NCBI RefSeq assembly: GCF_003316765.1
Contig: NZ_NIJF01000117.1
Span: 56,392-120,391, forward strand
Direction of reading: 5' to 3'
Length of the DNA stretch: 64,000 nucleotides
DNA from: Bacillus sp. P14.5
Lineage (GTDB): Bacteria; Bacillota; Bacilli; Bacillales; Bacillaceae_B
Part shown: piece by piece, positions 15,936 through 24,934 of the stretch
Layout: every line of letters starts with the position of its first letter
Numbering within the stretch: position 1 is the stretch's first letter
Notes under the pieces: model-generated
Seen by the model: only the letters and a program-made list of their open reading frames with translations
What the model was told of the DNA's origin: nothing
The model's database searches: none
Made by a program: the position numbers and the translations under genes

Positions 15936-18081
15936 GCCGGATTTTCAAAAGATAGACATAAAGTCAACAAACCATGCTGCCGGTCACCAAGGTTCGGATT
16001 CAGTCTTTGAGACCAATGAAAAAATCAATGTAAAGCCTTTTTACACAGAACAAGATACAAAAGATATCTCTCATGGTGACGACATGCCCGGAATTGCTCC
16101 ATTTACAAGGGGGCCTTATCCGACGATGTATGTGAACCGGCCGTGGACAGTGCGGCAGTACGCAGGCTTTTCTACTGCGGAAGAAAGTAATGCGTTTTAC
16201 CGCCGCAACCTTGCTATGGGCCAGAAGGGATTATCGGTTGCCTTTGACCTTGCGACTCACCGCGGGTACGATTCAGACCATCCCCGTGTTGTCGGCGATG
16301 TTGGCAAGGCTGGTGTGGCCATCGATTCCATTTTGGATATGAAGGTCCTGTTTGATGGGATTCCGCTTGATCAAATGTCTGTATCGATGACTATGAATGG
16401 TGCCGTATTGCCGATTCTTGCCTTCTATATCGTGACAGCTGAAGAGCAGGGGGTTTCTCCGGAAAAACTGTCTGGAACTATACAGAATGATATTTTAAAA
16501 GAGTATATGGTGCGCAATACTTATATCTATCCGCCTGAGATGTCGATGAAAATCATAGCGGATATATTCGAATATACGTCCAAAAATATGCCGAGATTCA
16601 ACAGCATCAGCATATCGGGGTATCATATGCAGGAAGCGGGAGCACCGGCGGACATTGAACTCGCCTATACACTGGCAGACGGCCTTGAATATGTAAGGAC
16701 AGGCCTTAAGGCAGGCATCCCGATTGATAAATTTGCGCCAAGACTTTCATTTTTCTGGGGTATCGGCATGAACTACTTTATGGAAGTGGCAAAAATGAGG
16801 GCAGCCAGAAGGATTTGGGCAAGCATGATGAAGACGTTTGAACCTCAGAACCCTAAGTCAATGGCGCTGAGGACACATTCTCAAACATCTGGGTGGAGCT
16901 TGACAGAACAGGATCCGTATAACAATGTTATCAGAACATTGATTGAAGCGCATGCTGCTGCCATGGGCCATACGCAGTCCCTTCATACCAATGCGCTGGA
17001 TGAAGCCATTGCCCTGCCGACCGATTTTTCAGCAAGGATTGCAAGAAATACACAATTATATCTGCAGGAAGAGACCGGCATAACAGATGTCATTGACCCA
17101 TGGGCGGGATCCTACTATGTTGAAAGTCTTACAGAACAGCTGATGGATAAAGCATGGAATCATATTGAAGAAATCGAAGAATTGGGCGGCATGACAAAAG
17201 CGATTGAGACAGGCTTGCCTAAAATGAGGATAGAAGAAGCAGCTGCTGAAAGACAGGCAAAGATTGATTCCGGAAAAGAAGTCATCATAGGTGTGAACAA
17301 ATACCGCCTGGATAAAGAGGATGACCTGGATGTACTGGATATCGATAACACCGAGGTTCGCCGCAAGCAAATTGAAAGGCTGGAGAGATTAAGGTCCCAG
17401 CGTGACGACAGCAAGGTGAAAGCGGCATTGGAGGCACTGGCAAACGCTGCAAAAACAGGAGAGGGCAACCTTCTTGAATTTGCAGTGTCAGCCGCCAGGG
17501 AACGCGCTACTCTTGGAGAGATATCGGATGCGATCGAAAATGCGTCAGGTCGTCATAAAGCAGTGATCCGCTCTATAAGCGGTGTCTACAGTTCCAATTT
17601 TTCAAATGAAGATGAAATCAACAGGGTGAAAAGAATGGCGGAAGAATTCAGTGAGGATGAAGGGCGCCGGCCAAGGATCATGATTGCCAAGATGGGACAG
17701 GACGGCCATGACCGCGGTGCTAAAGTAATTGCCACCGCATTTGCCGACCTCGGCTTCGATGTGGATATCGGACCTCTTTTTCAGACACCTGAAGAGACAG
17801 CACTGCAAGCGGTGGAGAACGATGTCCATGTCATAGGGGTCAGCTCCCTGGCAGCCGGCCATAAAACACTGCTCCCTGCTCTTAAGAAAGAGCTTGCGAA
17901 GCTGGGAAGGGAAGATATCATCATCGTCATCGGCGGCGTTATTCCACCAAAGGATTACAGCTTCCTTATGGAAAATGGAGCTGCAGCTATTTTCGGCCCG
18001 GGAACAGTCATCCCGGTTGCTGCACAAAAAGTGATAGAGGAAATCTACCGCAAACTCGGTTATGAGGAAGTGACAGAGTAA
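15925..18081 (+). CDS. mutB: Methylmalonyl-CoA mutase large (catalytic) subunit
   Basis: Adenosylcobalamin-dependent mutase converting methylmalonyl-CoA to succinyl-CoA. 718 aa, full length. The catalytic barrel carries 'RGPYPTMYVNRPWTVRQYAG' (about residues 65-84), typical of the CoA-binding start of the domain. The C-terminal B12 domain has 'GQDGHDRGAKVIA' with the cobalt-ligating His near residue 595. GGAGGGG is 7 nt before the ATG. It sits between mutA (overlap) and meaB (TAAATG junction). Confidence 0.97.
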   Translation: MQSKPDFQKIDIKSTNHAAGHQGSDSVFETNEKINVKPFYTEQDTKDISHGDDMPGIAPFTRGPYPTMYVNRPWTVRQYAGFSTAEESNAFYRRNLAMGQKGLSVAFDLATHRGYDSDHPRVVGDVGKAGVAIDSILDMKVLFDGIPLDQMSVSMTMNGAVLPILAFYIVTAEEQGVSPEKLSGTIQNDILKEYMVRNTYIYPPEMSMKIIADIFEYTSKNMPRFNSISISGYHMQEAGAPADIELAYTLADGLEYVRTGLKAGIPIDKFAPRLSFFWGIGMNYFMEVAKMRAARRIWASMMKTFEPQNPKSMALRTHSQTSGWSLTEQDPYNNVIRTLIEAHAAAMGHTQSLHTNALDEAIALPTDFSARIARNTQLYLQEETGITDVIDPWAGSYYVESLTEQLMDKAWNHIEEIEELGGMTKAIETGLPKMRIEEAAAERQAKIDSGKEVIIGVNKYRLDKEDDLDVLDIDNTEVRRKQIERLERLRSQRDDSKVKAALEALANAAKTGEGNLLEFAVSAARERATLGEISDAIENASGRHKAVIRSISGVYSSNFSNEDEINRVKRMAEEFSEDEGRRPRIMIAKMGQDGHDRGAKVIATAFADLGFDVDIGPLFQTPEETALQAVENDVHVIGVSSLAAGHKTLLPALKKELAKLGREDIIIVIGGVIPPKDYSFLMENGAAAIFGPGTVIPVAAQKVIEEIYRKLGYEEVTE

Positions 18082-19115
18082 ATGCCGGATTCCTTCAATC
18101 AGGGAAAGAAGACAAAGAGATTCAGAAAAAACCACAGGCCCATCAACCAATTGAGGAACTGACACAAGGAGTCAGATCAGGAAACAGGCGGGATCTTGCA
18201 AAAGCGATCACACTGATTGAAAGCAATTCACAGGAACATTTTCAGCGCGGCCAGGAGCTGCTCAAGGATTTGACTCCATATACAGGAAAGAGCATCAGAA
18301 TTGGCATTACAGGCGTCCCCGGCGCAGGGAAAAGCACTTTTATCGAGACCTTCGGTGAATCGCTTTGTGAACAGGGATATAAGGTAGCAGTGCTGGCGGT
18401 GGATCCCAGCTCTACCGTAACGGGAGGCAGCATCCTCGGTGACAAAACAAGGATGGAGAATCTGTCTCGAAACCCGAATGCTTTTGTCCGGCCATCTCCT
18501 TCAGGAGGGGTACTGGGCGGTGTACACCGGAAGACCCGTGAAACGATGCTTCTATGTGAAGCGGCAGGCTATGATGTCATATTGGTAGAGACAGTAGGGG
18601 TAGGGCAAAGCGAGGTCATTGTCAGAGGGATGGTCGATTTTTTCATGCTGCTCGTCATTACAGGAGCGGGAGATGAACTTCAAGGCATGAAAAAAGGGAT
18701 CATGGAGCTTGCCGATTTGATTGTTGTCAACAAAGCGGATGGAGACAATCTGCCGGCAGCTGAGAAAACGAGAAGAGAATATAAAGGGATCCTGCATTTC
18801 CTGCAGCCCGCGACAAAAGGGTGGGAAACCCAGGCCGTTACCTGTTCGGCGCTGCACGGGAAAGGTATTGGCGACATCTGGCAAACCATCTCAGATTTCC
18901 AAACTGAAACAAAGGAGAGCGGAGTGTTCTCCGTTCGAAGGAAATCACAAACAAAAGAATGGCTTCATTCCATGATATCTGACAGGGTCCTGAACAGCTT
19001 TTTTCATGACCCTGATATAAGAAGCAGCTTTCCGGACATTGAAGCAGAAGTAATCTCTGGGAGCAAGACTGCCTCCCAAGCGGTAGAAACGTTAATGGAG
19101 CTCTATAAAAAATGA
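18082..19115 (+). CDS. meaB: MeaB, methylmalonyl-CoA mutase G-protein chaperone (5' frame break in this sequence)
   Basis: P-loop GTPase that loads and protects the cobalamin cofactor of the mutase. The uninterrupted part from a TTG at 18270 has Walker A 'GVPGAGKST', 'AVDPSSTVTGGSILGDKTRM', 'VETVGVGQSE' and 'NKADGD'. Known MeaB proteins have ~60 further N-terminal residues. Those are open in the same frame from 18066 ('IEELTQGVRSGNRRDLAKAI') but have no ATG, GTG or TTG. The ATG at 18082, fused to the mutB stop as TAAATG, reads 'MPDSFNQGKK' and then goes out of frame. A single missing A in 18102-18108 (GGGAAAG), or a -1 ribosomal slip on that heptamer, joins the two into a 344-aa protein. Confidence 0.88.
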
Positions 19116-19120
19116 CACCA

Positions 19121-19175
19121 GGCAGCCTGTCTTTAGATCTTTCCGGATCTGGTCAGGCTGCCATTGTTATTTTGT
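19121..19175 (+). terminator. Terminator after meaB
   Basis: GGCAGCCTG / CAGGCTGCC stem with an inner AGATC/GATCT helix, followed by a T-rich tail. Confidence 0.8.
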
Positions 19176-19442
19176 TAAGAGTAAATTAGTTCATGGATAC
19201 ATCTTAAGAAATCTTGGGGAAAGTTTCTCTTCTACTAATTAGTACTGGCGGCGGTCCTTGTTTGACCGAGCCGGCATTTTTATTGACTAAGCTATTTTCG
19301 TCATCGTTATTTCTATTATTTCATACGGCAGCCCTAAAATCTTTTCGTCGCTGAACGGCGCTTCCGATTATACTTGACTGCCAGCCCTTCGAGTCGTCCC
19401 ACTGGACAATCAGAATTTTCAACAACTTAACTCTTTGAAAAA
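19176..19442. other. Unexplained intergenic segment
   Basis: No gene with a start codon and ribosome site is visible. Two overlapping short open stretches (+ strand near 19290-19370; - strand near 19330-19430) look gene-like in composition but are broken by stops. GGTCCTTGTTTGACC near 19250 can form a small hairpin. It may be a degraded repeat or an unrecognised RNA. Confidence 0.3.
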
Positions 19443-19568
19443 GGTTCTTTTCGTAAAATTTGCCTTTACATATGAACTTGGTGGGGTAACGCCATAATTC
19501 CCTGACACATCCTGGTAAGTAAGAAAATAGCTAATCACTCAGAAAGCATGTATTTATGTAAAACAGCC
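19443..19568 (+). mobile_element. MITE-like element, shortened copy D
   Basis: Starts GGTTCTTTTCGTAAAA and ends ATTTATGTAAAACAGCC, matching both ends of copy A, and keeps the internal 'CATCCTGGTAAG' block. About 60 bp of the interior is missing. No clear target duplication. Confidence 0.7.
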
Positions 19569-19658
19569 TTCGATCAATATGTATCGGATTCTATCTTCCA
19601 GGTTAGGTTAAGTCTGCAGAAACTATACTGAGCTGGAGCAGACAGGAGAATGAACGAA

Positions 19659-20246
19659 ATGAAAAAAATAATCAATCTTCCCGCATTATTGATTTTGGAT
19701 GTACAAAAGGGTTTTGATGATCCCAGCTGGGGACAACGAAATAACCCGCAAGCTGAACAAAATATGGCAAAGCTGCTGACTGAATGGAGAAAAAGAAGCG
19801 GCACGGTGCTCTACTCTAAACATTTATCCTTGCAGCCCGATTCACCTCTTTACCATCGAGACCCGGTCGGCACTGAATTCAAAGAAATTATTCAGCCGGC
19901 AGCAGGAGAAAAAATCTTTCCGAAAAATTTCAATAGCGCTTTTATTGGAACAGATCTCCAATCCTACCTTGATCAGCATGAAATAAAATCAGTCATGATA
20001 ACTGGCTTATCCACGCAGCATTGTGTTTCCACATCAACCCGAATGAGCGGCAACTTTGGCTATCAGACCTATCTGGTATCTGATGCCATAGCGGCATTTG
20101 AAGTCACTGATGCCAATGGTAAAAAACATTCAGCAGAGTCTATCCAAGAGGCTGAGCTAGCGATGCTTCACAAAGAATTTGCCACTATTATTACCACAGA
20201 TGAAACACTTAATCAGTTACACCAGTTACCTTACAGTAGCAGGTAG
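19659..20246 (+). CDS. Isochorismatase-family cysteine hydrolase
   Basis: A 195-aa hydrolase of the isochorismatase-like fold, probably acting on a small amide or ester; the substrate is unknown. The triad is visible: Asp in 'LLILDVQKGFDD' (~D12), Lys in 'PKNFNSAF' (~K89) and the nucleophilic Cys in 'GLSTQHCVSTSTRM' (~C122). The ATG at 19659 is 10 nt after AGGAG; the in-frame ATG at 19650 is too close to that site. It lies alone between two repeat elements and has no obvious partner. A second, unrelated-looking family member is at 27557-28078. Confidence 0.88.
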   Translation: MKKIINLPALLILDVQKGFDDPSWGQRNNPQAEQNMAKLLTEWRKRSGTVLYSKHLSLQPDSPLYHRDPVGTEFKEIIQPAAGEKIFPKNFNSAFIGTDLQSYLDQHEIKSVMITGLSTQHCVSTSTRMSGNFGYQTYLVSDAIAAFEVTDANGKKHSAESIQEAELAMLHKEFATIITTDETLNQLHQLPYSSR

Positions 20247-20379
20247 GAAGGAGAAGATCCTTTCCCCACACCGCTGATTTATAAGCATGAGAAGTGTTAT
20301 GTTCTATAGAACCCCTGTCAGCGATTCTGCCTGAACCAATTTCTTGGCGGTTCCGGGTATTCCTCCCGCCACACCTAAA

Positions 20380-20700
20380 GGTTTTTTTCGTAAACTTTGT
20401 TACTATTTTATAGGAACTTTGTAAGGCAACGAAATTATTAATAGGAAATATTCTGTTCAGCAAGAAGAAAAGAGCTGCTTCCCCTTTTCGAAAGAAAACT
20501 TTGGTATTAGGGGGAGAATCTTTAATCCCACTTTACGTAGGAGGATTGGAGCGGAAGGCGTACGACCTCCTGCGGGACTAGCGGGACAGGTGAGACCCCG
20601 CAGGCGCAGCCGAGGAGGCTCACCGCCCGCCCCGCGGAGTCGTGCGTCTGGAGCGGAAATCCATTACTTCTTAATAGCCACAATCTTTGCGAAAAGTGCG
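20380..20700 (+). repeat. Composite element E: MITE left half joined to a GC-rich hairpin repeat
   Basis: Left ~140 bp match the MITE family (GGTTTTTTTCGTAAAC, then 'AGCAAGAAGAAAAGAGCTGC'). From ~20540 a GC-rich ~115-bp inverted repeat follows (GGAGCGGAAGGCGTACGACC ... GTCGTGCGTCTGGAGCGGAA). The right end 'AATAGCCACAATCTTTGCGAAAAG' is the reverse complement of the MITE left end. I recall the GC-rich hairpin as a dispersed repeat in many Bacillaceae; this is memory, not a search result. Confidence 0.7.
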
Positions 20701-20788
20701 TAACTAAAAGAAGCTCGTCTTTTTGAAGGTATTTGCCTGCAAATAAAGAATTAGTAGGTAGAGAAAACACATAAAGGAGACGAATTGC

Positions 20789-21409
20789 ATGGACAGCATT
20801 ATTTTTGATTTGGATGGAACTTTGTGGGACTCTATGGATACAGTCCTCACTGCATGGAACAGCATAACCAAGGAACACCCTCAAGTAGAAAGGGAGTTCA
20901 ACAGGGAGGAATTCAGCTTTACAATGGGGCTGCAAATCGAGGAAATTGGAGAGCGGCTTTTTCCTGCATTGTCTGCAGTGGAACGGAAGACTCTTCTGAA
21001 AGAGTGCTGTGACCTTGAAAGTGAATATTTGGGAAATCAAGGCGGGGACTTATATGAAAATATCGAAAAAGTTCTTGAGGTACTTTCAAATAAATACAAA
21101 TTATTCATTGTCAGCAACTGCCAGGATGGATACATAGAAGCGTTTTATAAATACCATGGGCTTGAAAAGTTTTTTGTGGATTATGAGAATCCGGGCCGCA
21201 CGGGGCTTTCCAAAGGAGAAAATATTAAGTTGATCATGGAAAGGAACAATCTTTCCAGCCCTGTTTATGTTGGCGATACTGAAGGAGACCTGCAGGGGGC
21301 AAAATATGCAGGCATTCCCTTTGTTTATGCTCATTATGGATTTGGGGAAGCAAAGGAGTATGATTTTTCCATAGAAAAGTTTGAAGATCTAATCGAGTTG
21401 TTTGGATAA
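20789..21409 (+). CDS. HAD-superfamily phosphatase (phosphoglycolate-phosphatase-like)
   Basis: A 206-aa haloacid-dehalogenase hydrolase. Motif I 'FDLDGTLWDS' (nucleophile D8 and D10) is at the N-terminus, motif II 'FIVSNCQDG' near residue 109, Lys of motif III near 147, and motif IV 'YVGDTEGDLQGAKYAGI' near 156. A helical cap lies between motifs I and II, as in the Gph/PpaX-like subfamily. AAGGAGAC precedes the ATG. The substrate cannot be told from sequence. Monocistronic between a composite repeat and an unrelated gene. Confidence 0.88.
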   Translation: MDSIIFDLDGTLWDSMDTVLTAWNSITKEHPQVEREFNREEFSFTMGLQIEEIGERLFPALSAVERKTLLKECCDLESEYLGNQGGDLYENIEKVLEVLSNKYKLFIVSNCQDGYIEAFYKYHGLEKFFVDYENPGRTGLSKGENIKLIMERNNLSSPVYVGDTEGDLQGAKYAGIPFVYAHYGFGEAKEYDFSIEKFEDLIELFG

Positions 21410-21496
21410 AATTCAAATAAAATATTCAAAATAATGAAACTTTTTCCATTTGGGAATCTTCCAATTAGAAAGACCAATTAGAAGGGGACCAAGAAG

Positions 21497-22099
21497 ATGA
21501 AAAACTATAAACTTCAAGAGAGCGCTTCTATAAGATCAGGCAAAAGAAAATTTTGGTTTGCGAAAACATTGTCAGGTGTCTTCATAGCTGCCTGTCTCTC
21601 TTTGTTTGTGTTTTTTGGTGCAGCTAATCTAGGATTAATTGAAACAGAAAATGGAGATTCTGTTCCCTCTGGTTTTTACAAGACGGACCGGGATCAGCTG
21701 GAGCTGCCCGCTGAGTTGAAATTTCCTGAAATCATTCCCTTTGTGATGACAGAAATTTCACTAGTTGAAAATGCAGGAATGGAAGCTCATTCTCCAGCCC
21801 CTTACTGGATTAAGATAGAAGGAAAGGAAGAGCAGGTTCTTCATCTCAGTTATACACCAGGTGCCAGGTTCGTTGATCAGACGGACGAAGACCTGCCGGA
21901 ATCGATAAGGGAAACTTCAGTGGAAATAGAAGCGTTGAAGGTCAATGGAACAGTTGGGAATTACCATGAAACAAGATTTTCCAGCATTCTTTCATGGCAG
22001 GAAGAAGATGTTTCAGTCACAGTTTCGTATGAAAAGGGCGGATCTGATAAAATGATTGGCAGCTCTGAACTCCTTGCTGTGGCTGAGTCCTTTAGATAA
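21497..22099 (+). CDS. Membrane-anchored extracytoplasmic protein of unknown function
   Basis: 200 aa: a basic N-terminus (~1-24), one hydrophobic segment (~26-48, 'LSGVFIAACLSLFVFFGAANL') and an acidic extracellular-type domain. The overall layout (one anchor, then a beta-rich domain with a conserved-looking 'W(I/L)...V.VSYEKGG' end) resembles DUF4367-type proteins, but I do not assign it. AGAAGGGGA precedes the ATG. A terminator follows. No functional partner is adjacent. Confidence 0.75.
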   Translation: MKNYKLQESASIRSGKRKFWFAKTLSGVFIAACLSLFVFFGAANLGLIETENGDSVPSGFYKTDRDQLELPAELKFPEIIPFVMTEISLVENAGMEAHSPAPYWIKIEGKEEQVLHLSYTPGARFVDQTDEDLPESIRETSVEIEALKVNGTVGNYHETRFSSILSWQEEDVSVTVSYEKGGSDKMIGSSELLAVAESFR

Positions 22100-22113
22100 T
22101 TATTGACAGAATA

Positions 22114-22144
22114 GAGGCCATCAGAAAACAAGCGGCCTCTTTCT
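22114..22144 (+). terminator. Terminator after the anchored protein gene
   Basis: GAGGCC / GGCCTC stem with a 14-nt loop and TTTCTTT tail. Confidence 0.7.
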
Positions 22145-22252
22145 TTATGCATTCTCATAAACTTTTTGATTGTAGAATATGAAATTCGAAACCCAACTTC
22201 GATTATTAAGAAGAAATCGTTATAGACTAGCAGTACGAATGGAGTCAGAAGA

Positions 22253-22757
22253 ATGAACTTTAATATAGAAGAACTCCACTGACTCTGCATAGTTTGGTGT
22301 TCGGATTATCGGACAAATGGCTGGTTTCTGACGAAGGGGAAGGAACCTGGAATGCTATACAGGCGGCCGACCATCTTATTGAATGTGAAAATTACAACTG
22401 GATTCCGAGGCTGGAGACGATTCTGGAGGAAGGGGAGAAGACAGTTTTTCCTCCGTTTGATCGTTTCGCCCATTTAAATAACGTACAAAGTGTGCCGCTG
22501 AAGCAAAAGTTAGAGGAGCTCCAAAAGAGGAGGGAGAAAATCTTAAGATGAAAGAGCTGGTAATGCCTGAAGCAGATTTAGACCGCACCGGACTTCACCC
22601 TGCCTTTGGAGTAGTAAAAGCCAGGGATTTGCTTTCCACCTGGGTAGTTCATGATTTGACTCACATTGCACAGATTTCCAGGATACTGGCGGAAGGATAC
22701 CGGGAAGAGGTTGGTCCCTGGAAGGAATATCTTGGGATTTTGAAGAACGGATCATAA
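22253..22757 (+). pseudogene. DinB-superfamily (DinB_2/YfiT-like) protein, frameshifted twice
   Basis: Three segments in successive frames: 'MNFNIE' (from ATG 22253, with GGAGT upstream), 'RTPLTLHSLVFGLSDKW' to 'QKRREK', and 'NLKMKELVMPEADLDRTGLHPAFG' onward to 'DLTHIAQISR'. Together they make one 168-aa four-helix DinB-like protein with candidate metal-binding His in 'AADHLIECE' and 'VVHDLTHIAQ'. Adding one A at ~22269 and one in the AAAA at 22537-22540 restores a single frame; 505+2 nt is divisible by three. Either a decaying gene or two homopolymer errors. In B. subtilis such proteins are thiol S-transferases or of unknown function. Confidence 0.8.
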
Positions 22758-22940
22758 ATTTTTGTTAAACAGAAATACATTATAAATAGAAAGTTTTTTA
22801 AAAACTCATCCCTTTAGAATGCACATGTTTGTGGGAAGATAACTGTTGAAATTCATAAACAGTGAAGAAAACCATTACGCAGAACTGTACAGTTTAAGAG
22901 AAAGCGAGTATACTTACGCTGAGGTGATTTATTTGGGAAG

Positions 22941-23351
22941 TTGTATAAGATAGGTGAACTGGCTAAAGTCTGTGAAGTATCCAGGCGCACGATTGATTAC
23001 TACACGAGAATGGGGCTTCTGGAATGTACGAGATCGGCCAATAACTACCGGTATTACGACCTCAACGCCCTTGAGAACTTAAAGATGATTGAACACTGCC
23101 AGCAAAATCATATGACACTGGCCGAAATAAAACAGAGATTGTTATTAAAGAAAACAGATAATATAGATTATAGAGTTGTTGAGGAACAGGTCAACCATAT
23201 CAAAATTGAGATGGATCATCTCAATGGTGAAATAAATGACATCCTCCATTTTGTGAATTCTCTTAATGAAGAAGATAAAAAGAAGGTTTTGAACAAAGTT
23301 TCCCCTCAAGCAGTAGCATTGCTGCAATCGCTGGTGATGCTTTCTGTTTGA
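22941..23351 (+). CDS. MerR-family transcriptional regulator
   Basis: 136 aa. The N-terminal MerR winged helix is clear ('YKIGELAKVCEVSRRTIDYYTRMGLLECTRSA', 'NNYRYYD'), followed by a coiled-coil dimerisation helix ('VEEQVNHIKIEMDHLNGEINDI'). No metal-binding cysteines are seen at the C-terminus, unlike CueR-type members. The TTG start at 22941 is the only plausible one; GAGGTGA lies 13 nt upstream, which is long. It is 49 bp before the CNNM/CBS transporter gene, the same pairing of a MerR gene with a YhdP-type transporter as in B. subtilis (yhdQ-yhdP). Confidence 0.85.
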   Translation: MYKIGELAKVCEVSRRTIDYYTRMGLLECTRSANNYRYYDLNALENLKMIEHCQQNHMTLAEIKQRLLLKKTDNIDYRVVEEQVNHIKIEMDHLNGEINDILHFVNSLNEEDKKKVLNKVSPQAVALLQSLVMLSV

Positions 23352-23399
23352 TTAGTTTAAATATAATAGATGAAAATATTTTAGGAGCGTGACGTTTTT

Positions 23400-24662
23400 T
23401 TGGACGATATACCACTGTATTCATTGATTTTGCTAGGTGTTTTAATTTTGCTTTCTGCCTTTTTCTCCTCTGCAGAAACTGCGTATTCAAGTGTGAATAA
23501 AATCAGGTTAAGGAATTATGAAAGTGAAGGCGCCAGAGGCAGCAGGAAGGCCCTCTACATTGCTGATAACTTTGATCGTGCCTTATCCACAATCCTGGTT
23601 GGAAATAATATTGTAAATATAGCAGCAGCAAGCATTTCAGCTAAACTTGCAACCGATCTTTTTGGAGGAAACACCGGATTGATCATCAGTACATTTGGCA
23701 TGACTATATTAATCCTGATCTTTGGAGAGATACTGCCTAAATCATTGGCTAAAGAGAATGCTGAAACGTACTCTTTGCAAATATCTGGAATTCTATATCT
23801 TTTAATAAAAATTCTAACTCCGGTTAATTTCTTCTTTATCAAATTAAAGGAATGGGTATCTAAGGTTTTTTCCAAAAACGCTTCTATGCCATCAGTCACT
23901 GAGGAAGAGTTAAAAGTGATGCTTGATATAAGTGAGGAAGAAGGCGTAATTGATAAAGAGGAAAGGGAATTGATTCACCGGTCAATGGATTTTGATGATA
24001 TCATGGTATCTGAAGTTTTGACACCGAGAATTGACGTCATGGCAGCAGAAGTGAACCAGTCTGTTGAGGAAATCAAGGAGATCTTTTTTGAAGAGCGTTT
24101 TTCCCGTATTCCCATTTATGAAGACCACATAGATAATGTCATCGGTATCCTTTCGGAGAAAGAGTTCTTTACCCATTTGTTAAAATATGGGGAAGTGAAC
24201 GTTAGAGAATTAATCCGAGAACCGATGTTTGTGTTTGAATCTGCCAAGATTTCTACCCTGCTATCTAAATTGCAAAAAGATAAGGTCCATATGGCAATTG
24301 TGGTGGATGAATTCGGAGGAACAACCGGATTGATCACCCTTGAGGACATTCTTGAAGAAATTGTCGGGGAGATTTGGGATGAACAAGATGAGAAATTCCA
24401 TTCCATGACGAAAGTCAGCGAAAATGTTTACAAATTTGATTCCCAGTTTCAATTGGACGAATTCACAGATTTATTAGATCTGCCAGAACCGGAAAGCTCC
24501 TACCATACGATAGGAGGATGGGTTGTGGAAAGTTTTGAGGATATCCCTTCTGAGGGTGAAAGCTTTGACTACGAAAATGTGAAGATCACAGTTGAAGAAG
24601 TTGATAACCGAAGAATTAGGACCATTAAAGTGGAAGTCTCAGAAGAGGCAGCAGCTGAATAA
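23400..24662 (+). CDS. CNNM/CBS-domain transporter (hemolysin C / MpfA-YhdP type)
   Basis: 420-aa membrane protein: CNNM (DUF21) domain with hydrophobic segments at about 5-25, 60-85, 92-112 and 125-150; a CBS pair ('VSEVLTPRIDVMA' ~203 and 'VRELIREPMFVFESAKISTLL' ~268); and the CorC_HlyC domain ('MAIVVDEFGGTTGLITLEDILEEIVGEI' ~300). Homologues such as B. subtilis MpfA are magnesium efflux proteins, so Mg2+ (or Co2+) export is the likely role. TTG start with TTAGGAG 12 nt upstream. Downstream terminator. Confidence 0.9.
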   Translation: MDDIPLYSLILLGVLILLSAFFSSAETAYSSVNKIRLRNYESEGARGSRKALYIADNFDRALSTILVGNNIVNIAAASISAKLATDLFGGNTGLIISTFGMTILILIFGEILPKSLAKENAETYSLQISGILYLLIKILTPVNFFFIKLKEWVSKVFSKNASMPSVTEEELKVMLDISEEEGVIDKEERELIHRSMDFDDIMVSEVLTPRIDVMAAEVNQSVEEIKEIFFEERFSRIPIYEDHIDNVIGILSEKEFFTHLLKYGEVNVRELIREPMFVFESAKISTLLSKLQKDKVHMAIVVDEFGGTTGLITLEDILEEIVGEIWDEQDEKFHSMTKVSENVYKFDSQFQLDEFTDLLDLPEPESSYHTIGGWVVESFEDIPSEGESFDYENVKITVEEVDNRRIRTIKVEVSEEAAAE

Positions 24663-24673
24663 ATAGAATCATC

Positions 24674-24706
24674 AAAGACGTCAGGCACATCCTGACGTCT
24701 TTTTTT
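24674..24706 (+). terminator. Terminator after the CNNM gene
   Basis: Perfect stem AAAGACGTCAGG / CCTGACGTCTTT with a CACAT loop and T7. Confidence 0.93.
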
Positions 24707-24777
24707 GTTGAAGAAAAAAATCTCTTTCGGATATGAGTTAAAGACTTCTAATGCCAACTCAGACGGAGGATTTTTTT

Positions 24778-24810
24778 ATGATTAACTTGTGTAGCTTCCC
24801 TGAATATTGA
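24778..24810 (+). CDS. Possible 10-aa leader peptide
   Basis: ATG at 24778 preceded by GGAGG at 6-7 nt encodes MINLCSFPEY and a stop. The strong ribosome site is the only support; nothing is known and it may be chance. Confidence 0.2.
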   Translation: MINLCSFPEY

Positions 24811-24885
24811 ACGCATCATATTCATTTGACGCGTTATTGCTCATACTAGCCTTTAAATTATCACCTAATTTACGTTCTATTTTTA

Positions 24886-24920
24886 TTGAATTTTACATTC
24901 TATTATTATAGAATGTAAAA
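24886..24920 (+). promoter_or_regulatory. Sigma-A promoter embedded in a perfect palindromic operator (ArsR/MFS operon)
   Basis: TTTTACATTCTA (24891-24902), 6-nt spacer, TAGAATGTAAAA (24909-24920): a perfect 12-bp inverted repeat. TTGAAT (24886-24891) and TAGAAT (24909-24914), spaced by 17 bp, form the promoter within it. Autorepression by the downstream ArsR-type regulator is inferred. Confidence 0.75.
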
Positions 24921-24934
24921 AAGGAGGTTTTAGA

